The notes below the pieces were generated by a model, which saw only the letters and a list, made by a program, of their open reading frames with translations, was not told the DNA's origin and searched no databases. A stretch of 64,000 bases of DNA from Pyropia haitanensis (lineage: Eukaryota; Rhodophyta; Bangiophyceae; Bangiales; Bangiaceae): positions 1,178,001-1,242,000 of the forward strand of contig SDUX01000001.1 in assembly GCA_008729055.1 (NCBI GenBank). Reading direction: 5' to 3'. Within the stretch, counting starts at the first letter, position 1. Each line of letters begins with the position of its first letter. A program made the translations under genes and the position numbers. Of the stretch, positions 1 to 11,045 are shown piece after piece.

Positions 1-1
1 G

Positions 2-971
<970 letters not shown>

Positions 972-1433
972 GTTGGGCGGGTCGACGACGAAAAAGAGCC
1001 GGCGCGGGGGGGGGGGTCGCGTAGGGGGAAGGCGTCGATGAGGTGGGGGGGGGGGGGTGGGGGGGGCGGGCAAGCCGGCAGCGGCCGCGGGGATGCTCGC
1101 AGCCTCCCACTGCCACCCAACGGCGACTCGGCGACCGGCGGGGTGGCAGCAGACGGTAGGCGCGACCGCCGCCGCGGCCCGGCACCGGGGGCGCAGACGG
1201 CAATGCAAACAGGGCACGGCGACAGAAAAACAATGGCACACCGCGCCGCTGCAGCCACACGCCCCCACGCACCCACGTCGCCCCCTCCGTCCATACCCAA
1301 AGACACTCTCCGCACGTCCAGCCCATCTCCAGCTGTTGCCCTCCCCTCCCCCTCCCCACCCCCCCACCGCCCCCCATCAATCGCGCATACGGTTTGCACT
1401 CGTGCGTGCCGCAGTCGACGCCACCACCACCCA
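972..1433. other. Convergent intergenic stretch between MIPEP (+) and NDUFA13 (-)
   Basis: Begins with several G tracts (about 1010-1070) and then becomes C-rich. It holds only low-complexity overlapping ORFs. It probably contains the 3' ends of both flanking genes; no gene recognised. Confidence 0.6.
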
Positions 1434-2656
1434 TCACTGGCGTGCCGACCCCGGGTGGCTGCTCAGCATTGGCGGCATGTACGACCGCGTCTTGTACACG
1501 TTGGTGTCCGGGTTCCAGTTGGGCACCCCCGCCATCAGCTGCGCCTCCCACTCGACATAGGCCGTTTGCTATGATGGAGGGGAGGGGGGGGCGCGGGGGG
1601 AGGTAGCGCACGACCCACAGGGGGGGAGGGTCCCATAGAGGGGAGGGGGCGGGGGAGGATGAAGCAGATGTAGACAAGGAGACGCAGGGGGAAGAGTGCA
1701 ACGGACTGAAAGCAGTGCACGTACGGGGCGGTGAGGATGCTGTGCGTGGTTGATATGGAGAAGAGGCGCGCTGCCAAGGGTCTGCGCCGCCAAGCGAGCT
1801 TACGCCTTGGACACGCAAGGACAGACCGCGAGGGGCACCCACCGGGCGCACCCGCCGGCAGCTCGCGGCCGCGACGCCCGCACGTGGCTCCCGCCCCTCC
1901 ACAACGCGGACCCCCACCCGCCACCCCAGACGTGGTGGCCACCAAACGTACCGCCCGGACAAACCGCGCATCCTCCTCTGCCTGTAGCAGGGGTGTCAGC
2001 GCACGGCGGACAGCGAGGCGCTCCCGCTTCAGCTCCCTGCGCCGCCACGCCAAGGCCAACCGACAAACACAACCGGGTCAGCCGGGGGAGGTCACGGGCG
2101 GCCACCGGGGGAGCGGTGTCACCCAAGGTACACCCCACACCGCCACCGCCGGGTCAGCAAGCGAGGTTGCCGACGGACACCGCGTAGGCCGACGACGCGC
2201 GATGACCGAGTTGAATGGAAGGAAAGAACGCAGGGTCAGACACTCCCATCAACAGGCCAAGGAGAATCACGCAGCGACAACACGCACCCCAAAACACCCG
2301 CCCCGTGCGCGCTCACAGCAAACTTCCCGAGGTTGACGCCAAGAAAAACGGCTCGTGCCGCCACCCCCTCCGCGCCGCCCTGCCCGAGACACCCTGCGCT
2401 CTCTCTGTCTCAGGGCCTCCCCCCTCCTCCCTCCTCCCGCTCCCTACACCCCCCTTCTCCAACCCGCTCCATCCGAGGAACAAGAAAAGCACACGCCCAG
2501 CAACGTACCGCCGGTGCACGTTGAAGGTGCCCACCCGGTACAGCCCCCCCCCATGACCAGCGCACCCGCCAGCATCAGCAGCGACGCGCGGGGACCGACG
2601 CTCTTGGGCACGTTCCGCCCCACGCCAATCGACGCGTACCCGCCGGGCGGCGCCAT
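1434..2656 (-). CDS. NDUFA13: NADH:ubiquinone oxidoreductase subunit NDUFA13 (GRIM-19/B16.6), three exons
   Basis: Accessory subunit of mitochondrial complex I with one membrane-spanning helix. Exons on the minus strand: 2656-2509, 2036-1952 and 1568-1434; donors are GTACGT twice, acceptors end GCAG and ATAG. Exon 1 gives MAPPGGYASIGVGRNVP and a hydrophobic segment. Exon 2 carries ALTPLLQAEEDARFV, matching the plant block ILPILQAEEDERFV. Exon 3 gives YVEWEAQLMAGVPNW and YKTRSYMPP, the family C-terminus. Spliced, it aligns with plant GRIM-19 without gaps, about 122 residues. A run of nine C (nine G in sense) at 2544-2552 must be ten for exon 1 to stay in frame, so one base appears to be missing. 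The start is uncertain: VQD directly precedes the chosen Met, as in animal VKQDMPPPGGY, so the true start may lie about 50 bases upstream behind another C tract. Confidence 0.88.
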
Positions 2657-3168
2657 GTCCTGCACTCCCACCCGAGGCGGGGGGCGGGGGGGGTCGCCTG
2701 CGGCGCCATGGCGGGGGGCGGCCGGGGCACAGCCGACTACAATGACGCACACGGGACAAAGAAAAGGTGGGGAAGAGGGGAGGAGGGGCGGGGTGGGAGG
2801 GGGAAGGTGGCCCGTGCGACTGCCTGGAGGGCGGATCGAGGGCGTGTCTCGACAAAGTGGGACGGCGAGAGGGAGGTCGGCGCGGACGACGCGGCGCGGC
2901 GATGAGGGAGACCTTGTGGGAGACGGACCGGTCCACGCCTTCTCCATTTTTTCACGTGGCGATGTTCCGGAACTCGTTGCGAGCGGTCGTACTTGCACAA
3001 CAATCGTGATCATGAAAATCTCTCTACTTTAGGGCCGTTTCTTGTCTGGCCTTGCGCGGAAGGTGTCCTGACCAAGGGCTTTCAAGCAACCATGATTTGG
3101 GCAAGCGTATGGCGGATGATCGAAATTCTGCTGGGCATCCGCGAGTACTAGAACCTGGAGAGTCAGCC

Positions 3169-3281
3169 GAGCGTACATTTACTTTCTCTGTGGCGGGCAT
3201 ATATGTGAGGGTATATTTTTTCTCTGATATGAGAAAGCAACTATTGTCGGACCGGGTGTAGAGCGTATTTTTTTAGCGTAC
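3169..3281. repeat. AT-rich patch with three AGCGTA motifs
   Basis: AGCGTA occurs at about 3170, 3262 and 3275, each followed by a pyrimidine-rich or T-rich run. The same motif recurs at 4771-4850, suggesting that both patches belong to one repeat family. Confidence 0.45.
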
Positions 3282-4566
3282 TTTTTCCCGCTGAAACCCC
3301 CCGACAGAGAACATCGTCCACCCACTGTCAGCCCCGTTTCAGACACGCCGACCTGGAGTCCCGGCCCGCTGCCACCGGCCACCGCCGCGACCGGCCGTTC
3401 CCGCCCGGTCGCACCCCCGGCAGTGCTCGGTGCCCCTTCCGCCCACTGCCGTGGCCGCCCCCGCGTGTCGTCGCCCGCCCCCCGGCTGGGATGATACACG
3501 CTAGGTCGGAAGCGGGGCAGCTGTTGGGGACGGGGTCTGGGGACCGGCGAGGCGCTTGGGAGCAGCCAGGCGACTTCAATGCGGACTAGGAGGAGGAGGG
3601 GTGGGTAGGGGACGATGGGGAGGACGGCGACGGTGGAGGCGTGGGGATTCCCGACGTCCAAGGTAGCTACGTAGTGGACGCCCGTACTCAAAATACAGTA
3701 CCAGCAGGCGCACTGGAGGCAGAGGGGCATGGCGACTGAAGGGCTGGTGGGAATGGCTACAGCAGGCAGGAGGCGTAGGGATGGTGGCGGAGGACGGGGC
3801 GGGTCTGAAGAGGGGTACTGCTCAGAGGCGGGGAGAAGCTGGGGCCGCGCCGCCGCACCCCCCACATCCCCTCATCCCACTCCCTTACCCGCCACCGCAG
3901 GAACCCTCGTGCCATCGATGGGCGGCTGTGGCGCGCGTACTCCCTCCCTCATCCGCCACCTGTCCTCACGCCGGTGCCCCCCGCTGATTCTTCCAGCTCG
4001 TGCAGACGCACCGGGTAGCCCGCCTCTCGAGGGCGAGCTGCCACCCTCAGTGCCTCTCGACGTGTGGGTTGACCCCGCTTCCGCCGTCAGGTCGGCTGCC
4101 CCAGCGTCCGTCGACCCGTCAGGCGATCCCGCGCCAGTGGCCATTGCAGGTGACCCACCTGGTAGTACCACTCGACCAAGACCAAGCCAGCTCCCGTAGC
4201 CAAAGAAGGTCAGCGAGGGGCCCCCTGTCGAGGCGGGTGGCAAGCAGGAACGGCGCGCGTTCTCAAAGCAGCCGGACGATGGCCACAGCGCCGCGCTGGC
4301 GCCGCTGCTCAGGTGGTCAGCAGGGGGACGGGGGACGCCGCCGCCGCCGAGGTGGCCCCGGTCGCCGCCGTTGCCGCGGGGAGGAGGCAACTAGGGGAGG
4401 GGAGGGGGGGAGGGCGGGAGGTGGGGGGACGGGGGGGGGGGAGGCGGGGGGGCGGGGGTGGAGGGCGGGGGGTGGGGGTTGGGGGGTGGGGGGGGGGGGG
4501 GGGGGACGGGGAGGGGGACGGGGTGGGGGGGGGGGGGGGGGACGATTGTGGGGGAGGGACGGGCCG

Positions 4567-4936
4567 GATCACATGTGATCAAACGCCCCCCAGAGGGATT
4601 TGAAAATAGCGGGGGGTGTTATCCAGTTATCAAACCCCCCACAGCACCTCTGGGGGGGGGTTGGATTACATGTTATCCGACCCCCTCCCAGAGGTCGTGA
4701 GGGGGGTTTGATAACAGGGGGGGTGTTATCCAGTCCACTGTGGACCCCCTTTCCTCTCGGATATCTCCCCCGAGCGTACATCTCAACTATACACTCGCGT
4801 TCCTGTCTCAAGCGTATATCTGAACAGAAAAATAGGACGGAGCGTAGATCCCGACCCCCAAAAAATTCCGCGCGAGTGCGTACATACGCTCGAAAAAAAG
4901 TTGCGCATATACGCTCTGTGAAGATACGCTTGAAAG
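4567..4936. repeat. Degenerate tandem and inverted short-repeat cluster
   Basis: Two diverged units (about 4567-4627 and 4664-4733) share GGATYACATGT at the start, a CAGAGG block in the middle and GGGTGTTATCCAG at the end. The first contains the perfect palindrome ATCACATGTGAT. Then follow three forward AGCGTA-ATC motifs (about 4772, 4811, 4841) and three inverted copies (TACGCT at about 4885, 4910, 4925). This resembles terminal or sub-terminal sequence of an unrecognised transposable element. Confidence 0.55.
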
Positions 4937-5182
4937 CCCCTGGTCGTGACCCTGACCGCGACGTGGCAGCGCCCTGCGATGGGTCGACGAGACGCCGCGC
5001 CGGCAGCGGGGCGGGACAAAGACGGGGCGGCTCCCGTCGTTGTGACCACGGTGGTGACGGCCATGGCGCACCACACGCGCCACGGCCGCCACTCGTCCCC
5101 CTTGTAGGGACCGCTTGACCAGGTACGGCAGTGGGCGGCACGCCCTTTTTGGCCGCCGCCGCCCGCCGCCCATCCCCGTCGC

Positions 5183-5184
<2 letters not shown>

Positions 5185-5272
<88 letters not shown>
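5185..5272. repeat. (GCC)n trinucleotide tract
   Basis: About 27 near-perfect GCC/CCG units ending in GCCACCGCC. Reading frames through it on either strand are homopolymer artefacts. Confidence 0.9.
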
Positions 5273-5276
<4 letters not shown>

Positions 5277-6307
5277 GCCGGCCCCGACGACAGCGGCGCA
5301 GCGACCGCCACGGCCGCCCGATGAGTGGTCCCGCTGCCGCCGCTGCCGCCATTGTCCCTGCCGTCCCTGCTGCTGCTGCCACCGGCCCGGCTGCCACGGC
5401 CGCCGCCGGCGGTTGCTGCCGCCGCCGCCCGTCGCCGTCGTCGGCGTCGAGGGCGACGGCGGTGCGGATGAGGGCCGCCGGCTGTGGGGGGGGCCGGGGG
5501 GGGGGGGGGGGGGGGGCGAAGAGGGGAGATACGGAGGCACCGCGCCGACACGGCGACGAGCGTGGCGGCCGCCGCCGGCTGAGGGGGGAGGAGGCGGGTG
5601 GGAGACGGGAAGGGGGGGGACGGGACCGACGCGGGCGGCAAGTGTGCGACGAGGCGGGCGACGCGCGGCCGGCCGGTTGAATCGGGTTGCGAGGCGCGTC
5701 CGTGGGTCGCCGCGCCTCGCGTGCGGGTCACCCATCGTCCCGGCCCCGCCCGCCCAACGATGCGCTGGTATGTGCTGTACCGCACGGCTCGTGCCACCGG
5801 AAGCGCGTGCTGCCCACGCGCGGCGCCCGCGACCCGTGACGTGGCGTGCGGTGGCGGCGGTGCTGCCAGCGCACCGCCGTGGCGGCGCCCACGGTGCGGC
5901 TCGTGCGTCCGTGCCCGTGGCGGATTGCACGGGGAGGCGGCGGCCGGTCGCTCGCGGCGGTGGCGGCGCGGCTCGAGCCGTCGACGGCGGCTGGGGTGTT
6001 GGCGCTGGGGCCGCCGGGGGGGGACCGCGTCGCCCGTGACCGCCGCCGCCGGCCTGCCCACGCTCCGCACCGCACCCAACCCCGTAGCGGCGGTGCTCCT
6101 GGCAGGCGGACGGCGTCACCCCGCCGGTGCGGTGGGCACGCCTGCAAGGTGTATCCGTGTTTGGACGTGAGGGGCTTTCACACCTCGTCGTGACGGACGG
6201 CTACTCGTCGGCGGTGGTCGTCGGGTACGCGGCAGCTCGGGGGGGCGGCCCTGGACGGCAGCGTCGCCGCGGCGCGCGCCCGCTTTTCGCAGGACGGGCG
6301 CCCCATC

Positions 6308-8350
6308 ATGGCGTCCCCGGCGTCCCTCGCCGCGCCCACCGACGCCGCCGCCGGCCGCTGCACCGCCCGCGACGTGCGCACGCTGTGTGACCGCGTCACC
6401 GCAACGGCGGCGGCACGCGGCCTCGACGCGGCGCTGCGGGAGCACGCGGTGGCCATTGGCGGCGCGTGGCTGGCGCACCCGCGCACGCTGTCCCGGCGGG
6501 TCGCCGCGTGGCTCGCCGCCGACCCGGCCACCCGTCCGCTGCTGCCCGCCGCGGAGGCGGCCCGCGTCACCGCCGCCGCCGCCACCGCCGCCGCCGCGCC
6601 GTCGACCGCGTCGTCCACGTCGTCGAGCGATGGGGAGGGCGGCGACGACGGGCGCGTGGCGGCGGCGCGGGCGGGCCGCCGCCCCGACCCGCCCGTGCCG
6701 GGCGTTGACGAGGCGGACGGGTCGCCCGTGACGGTCTACCGCCGCGGGCGGTGGCGCAACTGGGCGTCGACGCAGCGTGCCGTCCCCGCGCTGACGTTTG
6801 TGCCGTCCACCGTTGCGGGCGTCGTCGCGATTGTGCGCCACGCGCTTGCAGAGGGCCTCCGCGTGCGCGTGTCGGGGACGCGCCACTCGTGGTCGGACGT
6901 GTTTGGCGGCGACGGCGGGGTGATGGTGGCCATGGCGCCGCCGGCCTTTGCCGAAGGCACCGTCGTGCTGCCGCCCAATGTGGCCGACACGGAGCTCGAG
7001 GCGGTGCGGCTGCTGCGGGAGACCACCGACGCCGACGGCCGGCCCGTCGGCCTCGTCCACGTCGGCGCCGCCGCGACCGCCGACCACGTGCGCGCGTGGT
7101 CACGGCGGCACCGGCAGTGGGCGCTGCCCGCGCTGCCCATCCTCGTGGAAATCACGTTTGGCGGCAGCATCTCGGCGCTGTGCCACGGCTCGGGCCTGAC
7201 GCACGCGCAGACGGTGGCCGACCTGGTCGCGGCGGTGACGTTTGTCAACGCCCTCGGGGTGGTGCAGACGGTGGACGACCCCGTGCAGCTGCGCGCCGCG
7301 GCGGGCTGCTTTGGCCTGCTGGGCGTGGTGGTGGCGTACACGCTCCGCGCGGTGCCGATGGGCATTGCCGCCTACGCGCCGCGGGCGGTGCCGACGCCGC
7401 TGGCGGTGCCGCCGCTGGCGCGCGCCGACGTGCCGCGCAACCGCGACTTTGCCGTCGCCGACTACACCGACGACGAACTCGCGGCGGCGGCGGCGGCGTT
7501 TGGGCGCGACGCGCGCCGCTTTTACGCCGAGTGGTTTTGGTTCCCCTACCAGGCCGACTGCTGGGTCAACGCGTGGGGCCTGGGCGCGCCCGACCCGGGG
7601 GACGACGTCCGCCCCGACGCGGCGGACGTGCGCGCCCAAAACGTGCAGGCGGCGCTCGGCCGGGTGTACGAGCAGACGCTCCTGCGGCTGCTGCCGGGGC
7701 GCGTGCAGGCGCGGCAGCTGGGCGACGCGGCGATGGCGCTGCTGCCGTCGTCGGGGCGGGTCATGCCGACGCTCCTGAGCGAAGCGCTCCACTTTCGGCG
7801 CGGCATCCACCGGATGCCCGTCCGGGATATGGAGGCCGCCATCCCGCTGCCGCCGCGGCCCGATGACCCGGCCGCGCCCGACCTGCGCCCCGCCCGCGCC
7901 GCCTGGTGGGCCGCCATCCAAGAGGTGTACGCGCGGCTGCCGGCCGCGCCGATGCGGACGACGCTCGAGATGCGCGTGACGGCCGGGTCGGACATGCTGC
8001 TGTCGTCGCAGCGCGGAAACGCGGTCGGCACGGCGCACATTGAGGTGCTGACCAACACGGTGACGCCCGAGGCCGAGTGGTCCGCCTTTACGCAGGCGCT
8101 CATGGACCGCTGGACGGCGCTGACCGACGCCGCGGGCCGGCCGCTCAACGTGCGCACGCACTGGGCCAAGGAGTGGCCGCCGCGGATGCGGGGGGTGCCG
8201 ATCGTGCAGGACATGCGGCAGACCGCCTACCGTGACGCGCTGCCAGAGTTCAAGGCCACGGCGGGGGCGGTGGCCGCCGCGGGGGGTTACACGTTGGCCG
8301 ACGCGCTGCGGGTGTTTGGGCACGACACGTTCACGGACTTGCTGGCCTGA
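6308..8350 (+). CDS. FAD-linked oxidase of the aldono-lactone oxidase (ALO/GULO) type
   Basis: 680 residues, single exon. From about residue 143 it shows a PCMH-type FAD-binding fold: YRRGRWRNWAS, then VRVSGTRHSWSDVF near 185 (the family G-x-x-HS flavin-binding block), and ITFGGSISALCHGSGL further on. The C-terminal ALO domain ends with THWAKEWPP near 616, matching the HWxK signature of L-gulono/L-galactono/D-arabinono-lactone oxidases. Such enzymes make ascorbate or its analogues; the substrate cannot be read from sequence. The first 140 residues are Ala-rich and not part of the domain. ATG 6308 is the first in-frame Met, but the frame stays coding-like upstream (DGSVAAARARFSQDG), so the N-terminus may be longer. 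It converges on the DUF202 gene downstream. Confidence 0.8.
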   Translation: MASPASLAAPTDAAAGRCTARDVRTLCDRVTATAAARGLDAALREHAVAIGGAWLAHPRTLSRRVAAWLAADPATRPLLPAAEAARVTAAAATAAAAPSTASSTSSSDGEGGDDGRVAAARAGRRPDPPVPGVDEADGSPVTVYRRGRWRNWASTQRAVPALTFVPSTVAGVVAIVRHALAEGLRVRVSGTRHSWSDVFGGDGGVMVAMAPPAFAEGTVVLPPNVADTELEAVRLLRETTDADGRPVGLVHVGAAATADHVRAWSRRHRQWALPALPILVEITFGGSISALCHGSGLTHAQTVADLVAAVTFVNALGVVQTVDDPVQLRAAAGCFGLLGVVVAYTLRAVPMGIAAYAPRAVPTPLAVPPLARADVPRNRDFAVADYTDDELAAAAAAFGRDARRFYAEWFWFPYQADCWVNAWGLGAPDPGDDVRPDAADVRAQNVQAALGRVYEQTLLRLLPGRVQARQLGDAAMALLPSSGRVMPTLLSEALHFRRGIHRMPVRDMEAAIPLPPRPDDPAAPDLRPARAAWWAAIQEVYARLPAAPMRTTLEMRVTAGSDMLLSSQRGNAVGTAHIEVLTNTVTPEAEWSAFTQALMDRWTALTDAAGRPLNVRTHWAKEWPPRMRGVPIVQDMRQTAYRDALPEFKATAGAVAAAGGYTLADALRVFGHDTFTDLLA

Positions 8351-8815
8351 TGGACGGTATGCAATGGCTTTGGCGCGGCGAGTTGTCTGCCGCGAGCGGG
8401 TTTGTGCGCTTGTTTTTGTTCTTGTCTTGGGGGGGGTGTGGGGGGGGGGGGGCACGGATCTGAAAAAGACTACCGCTGCGACACCCCCACCGCCCTTGCA
8501 ACCACGTCTCCACACGAGCCGCCGCCGCTGCCGCCGCCACTGCCGCCGCCGCCACGCGGGACAGCCGCCGCCACGCGGGACAGCCGCCGCCACGACGGCC
8601 GCCGCGCCAATGCCGTCGCACGGGCGCCGCCGCCGTGTCACGGTGCCGCCCAGCGGCAGCGTCGCCGCCGCGGCGGCCGCATTGGCGGCACGCCAGCAGC
8701 GTGCGTCCGCGGTCACCCCGGCGAGGGGTGGAGCCGCCGGCGCCCGCCGCCGGCGCCCCCGCGTGACCCCATGCCCAGACGCCACGCGCTGCGTGCAGAT
8801 GGACGCGGCCACGCC
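8351..8815. other. Convergent gap between FAD oxidase (+) and DUF202 gene (-)
   Basis: Contains a G tract near 8439-8452, a T-rich patch at 8400-8430 and a direct repeat of the GCGGGACAGCCGCCGCCAC block near 8556-8591. ORFs are low complexity; no gene recognised. Confidence 0.5.
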
Positions 8816-9535
8816 TCACGCCGCCCGCGTCCCGGCCGCCACGACCAGCGCGGCGGCGGCGACCAGCCCTCCCCCCCCAAGGCCGAGTGCCACCATCGTC
8901 CACGCCGCCCGCCGCACCTCCCCCCCCCGCACCGCCCCCGCGTTGACCGCCCGCCGCCACGACGCGATGCCGACCGCCGCGGCCGCCGCCGCGGCGGCGG
9001 CGACGACCGCCGGCGCGGCGCCGCCGGCACGGAGGAGCGCGACGGTGACGCCGCCCGCGGCGAGGGCGGACCGCGCCCACGCGGCCGCCGTGCGCTCGAC
9101 GGCACGCACGTCGCGGTCGTCCCAGAGGGGGGGGGAGCTGCCCGCCGGGGGGGCGCCCGCCCACGCGGCCCCACCCCGACGGGCGGCGGCGGCAGCGGCG
9201 GCGGCGGCAGCGTCCGCGGTGGCGTCTGCCGCGGTGGCGGCGGCGGCGGCGGCGGCGGTGGCGGGGACGTTGCCGCCAGGTGGGGGGGGTGTCGGGACCC
9301 GCCGCGGCGGCAGCGGCGGCGGCAGCGACGGCAGACCGCCAGGGATCCGCCGCCGTGGGCGCGCCACCGCTGCGGGCGGCGGCACCGCCACCGCCGCGGC
9401 CGCGTCGGCGGCTGCAGCGTCAGCGGTAGGCGAGAGTCGCTGCGGCCAGGGAGCCGCCGCCGCACCTTCCGCCCAGACCGGCGGGGCAGACGTCTTGGAC
9501 GCCGCGACGGCGGTGGACACACCCGCGACGACCAT
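8816..9535 (-). CDS. DUF202-domain membrane protein (YidH/VTC1-like)
   Basis: 239 residues from ATG 9535. The first half is Ala/Pro-rich and possibly a targeting region. The second half starts with DDRDVRAVERTAAAWARSAL, which fits the DUF202 signature ERTxxxWxRxxLA seen in bacterial YidH and eukaryotic VTC1, followed by three hydrophobic helices near residues 150-165, 172-190 and 212-236. It is probably an integral membrane protein; whether it works with a polyphosphate polymerase complex as VTC1 does is only family-level inference. It lies head-out toward a GC-rich gap and tail-to-tail with the FAD oxidase. The plus-strand ORFs over the same bases are shadows. Confidence 0.65.
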   Translation of the reverse strand: MVVAGVSTAVAASKTSAPPVWAEGAAAAPWPQRLSPTADAAAADAAAAVAVPPPAAVARPRRRIPGGLPSLPPPLPPRRVPTPPPPGGNVPATAAAAAAATAADATADAAAAAAAAAARRGGAAWAGAPPAGSSPPLWDDRDVRAVERTAAAWARSALAAGGVTVALLRAGGAAPAVVAAAAAAAAAVGIASWRRAVNAGAVRGGEVRRAAWTMVALGLGGGGLVAAAALVVAAGTRAA

Positions 9536-11045
9536 GGGGAAGATGGGGAGTAGGGGGCGGAGCAGCAGCGGGTGGGGGGAAGTGGGGTGTGGCGACTGGC
9601 GCCGATGGATGCCAGTCCCCCGCGTGGGCAGCTGACGGGAGAAGCAGCCGACGCGGGCGGGGGCGGGGGGGCGGCCGGCGCGGCGGCGGGCGGATGGGGT
9701 AGGGGGCGCGCGGTCGGCACCCACTCGCGGCGGCCGGCCGCGCCCGCCACCAGGCGGGGATGCCGATTTATACCCGGCGAGGCGCCACAGCGGGAGGCGC
9801 GCGGGGCGGCGCGCTGGAGCGCGAGGGCGCGGGGGTGAGCGGCGGCCGCTCACGCGGAGCGGCATAGCATAGGGGACTTGCCCTCGTGGTTTGGACAAGC
9901 CGCACGAGGGGACGGGGGGGGCGGTCTGGAGGCAGCCGCCGCTGCCTGTAGAGACCAGGTGGGGGCGCGTCCGGTGGTCCCCCCATGCGGCGGCGGCACG
10001 TGACGCGTCCGCGAGTGGCACGTCGTCGGCAGGTCCCACGCGCACCGCCACCCGCGGCGGCCGGCTGCGCCGCCGGTGCATGATGCATGCTGCTGGGCCA
10101 CTCTCACGGGGCACGTCCCCTGTCCGCGTGGGTGGGGGGTCCGCCCATATGGATAAACCGTAGCGGCAAAGGGGGCGGCCGCCCTGGCGGCGGATCTCGG
10201 CCAGTAGCGGCCGGCCAGGCGCGGCCGCCGCTGCCAGTGACGCAGCAGAGGGGGGGGGGGCACCGCGGAGCGACCAACGGGGGGGGGGCGGAGAGGGGGG
10301 AGCGCGCTGCCCGTCCCGCGGTGGGGGGAGGGCGGAGTGGTCCGCGGCGTCGCGGTCTGGGCAGCGCCCATCTGGCTGGTCACGGGTGGCCAGCGCGGGT
10401 TTGCGTGTCCCCCGACGACACCCCTGCGGTGGAGACGCGCTGCGGCCGAAGCTGGTCGGGGAAGAATGACCGGACCGGGCTGGCGCCCACCCTTTGTTGG
10501 CAGAGGCCGCCGCGAGGCGGCCACCCTCCCGCCCCCCTCCCGCACCCCCGCCGCCCCGCCCGCGGCATCCGCCGACAGTCGGCGCGGCGGGGCCCGTTGA
10601 CCGCCGGGCCTGCCCGAAACGCCTCGCACAGCAATACATAGGGGGCGGCCGGTGGGTGGGCCCGCTCGTGCAGACGAGTTGACAGCGAAATCTGGACTAT
10701 TGGCGCGAAAAACGAGTGTCTGTGCAGCCCATTTTGATCCGGGGGACCGGGACACACGCCAGCGACGTGGCGCAGTCACGCCGGGACCTATCTTTCTTGT
10801 GCCCGCCTGTCGCCGTCTCTCTCCTGGGCGAGCAGCTTGCAGACTTCTTGCAGGTACGTGTCCCAGCCATAGATGAGGTCCCGTGGCCACCGCAGCAGAT
10901 GCAAAGAACACCCACTTCTACCCGCCCAAAGCAATCCTCCAGCCCACGCATGGTCTCCCCTCACCCACACGGACGGGCTCGGGGGAGCAGCCAGCACCCA
11001 GCAGGACGCGCGTGCCACAGCCCCCCACGCCGTCCGCTCGGCGCG
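9536..11045. other. Gap between DUF202 (-) and BASS transporter (-)
   Basis: 9540-10650 is GC-rich with scattered palindromic CGGCCG blocks and no credible ORF. 10690-11040 is less biased and holds a short minus-strand reading frame listed separately. The minus-strand promoter of DUF202 should lie just above 9535. Confidence 0.45.
10788..10911 (-). other. Unassigned coding-like segment, possible last exon
   Basis: Minus-strand frame ending TAG reads DLIYGWDTYLQEVCKLLAQE and then a charged tail. The composition is mixed and amphipathic, unlike the Arg/Ala/Pro shadows around it. It starts about 135 bases beyond the BASS stop codon. No start or matching exon found; it could be an alternative 3' exon or chance. 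Confidence 0.25.

Larger units (their letters stand above)
2657..6307. other. Long gap with dispersed-repeat signals and GC-rich low complexity
   Basis: 3000-3290 is AT-richer and has three AGCGTA motifs. 3300-4200 holds overlapping ORFs on both strands (for example + 3729-4199) with no recognisable domain. 4380-4560 is almost pure purine G-runs. 4567-4940 carries duplicated and inverted short repeats. 5185-5272 is a (GCC)n tract. 5600-6300 may include 5' sequence or N-terminal coding of the downstream FAD oxidase. No gene identified. Confidence 0.5.

Noticed and set aside
4808..6079. Minus-strand ORF of 423 codons, and plus ORF 5131-6039, over the GCC tract
   Set aside because: Low complexity, no domain and poor start contexts. 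Parts outside the tract look random on both strands.
8232..9635. Plus-strand ORF of 467 codons
   Set aside because: It is antisense to the DUF202 protein, which has a recognised motif and membrane helices; the plus frame is Ala/Arg/Thr filler.
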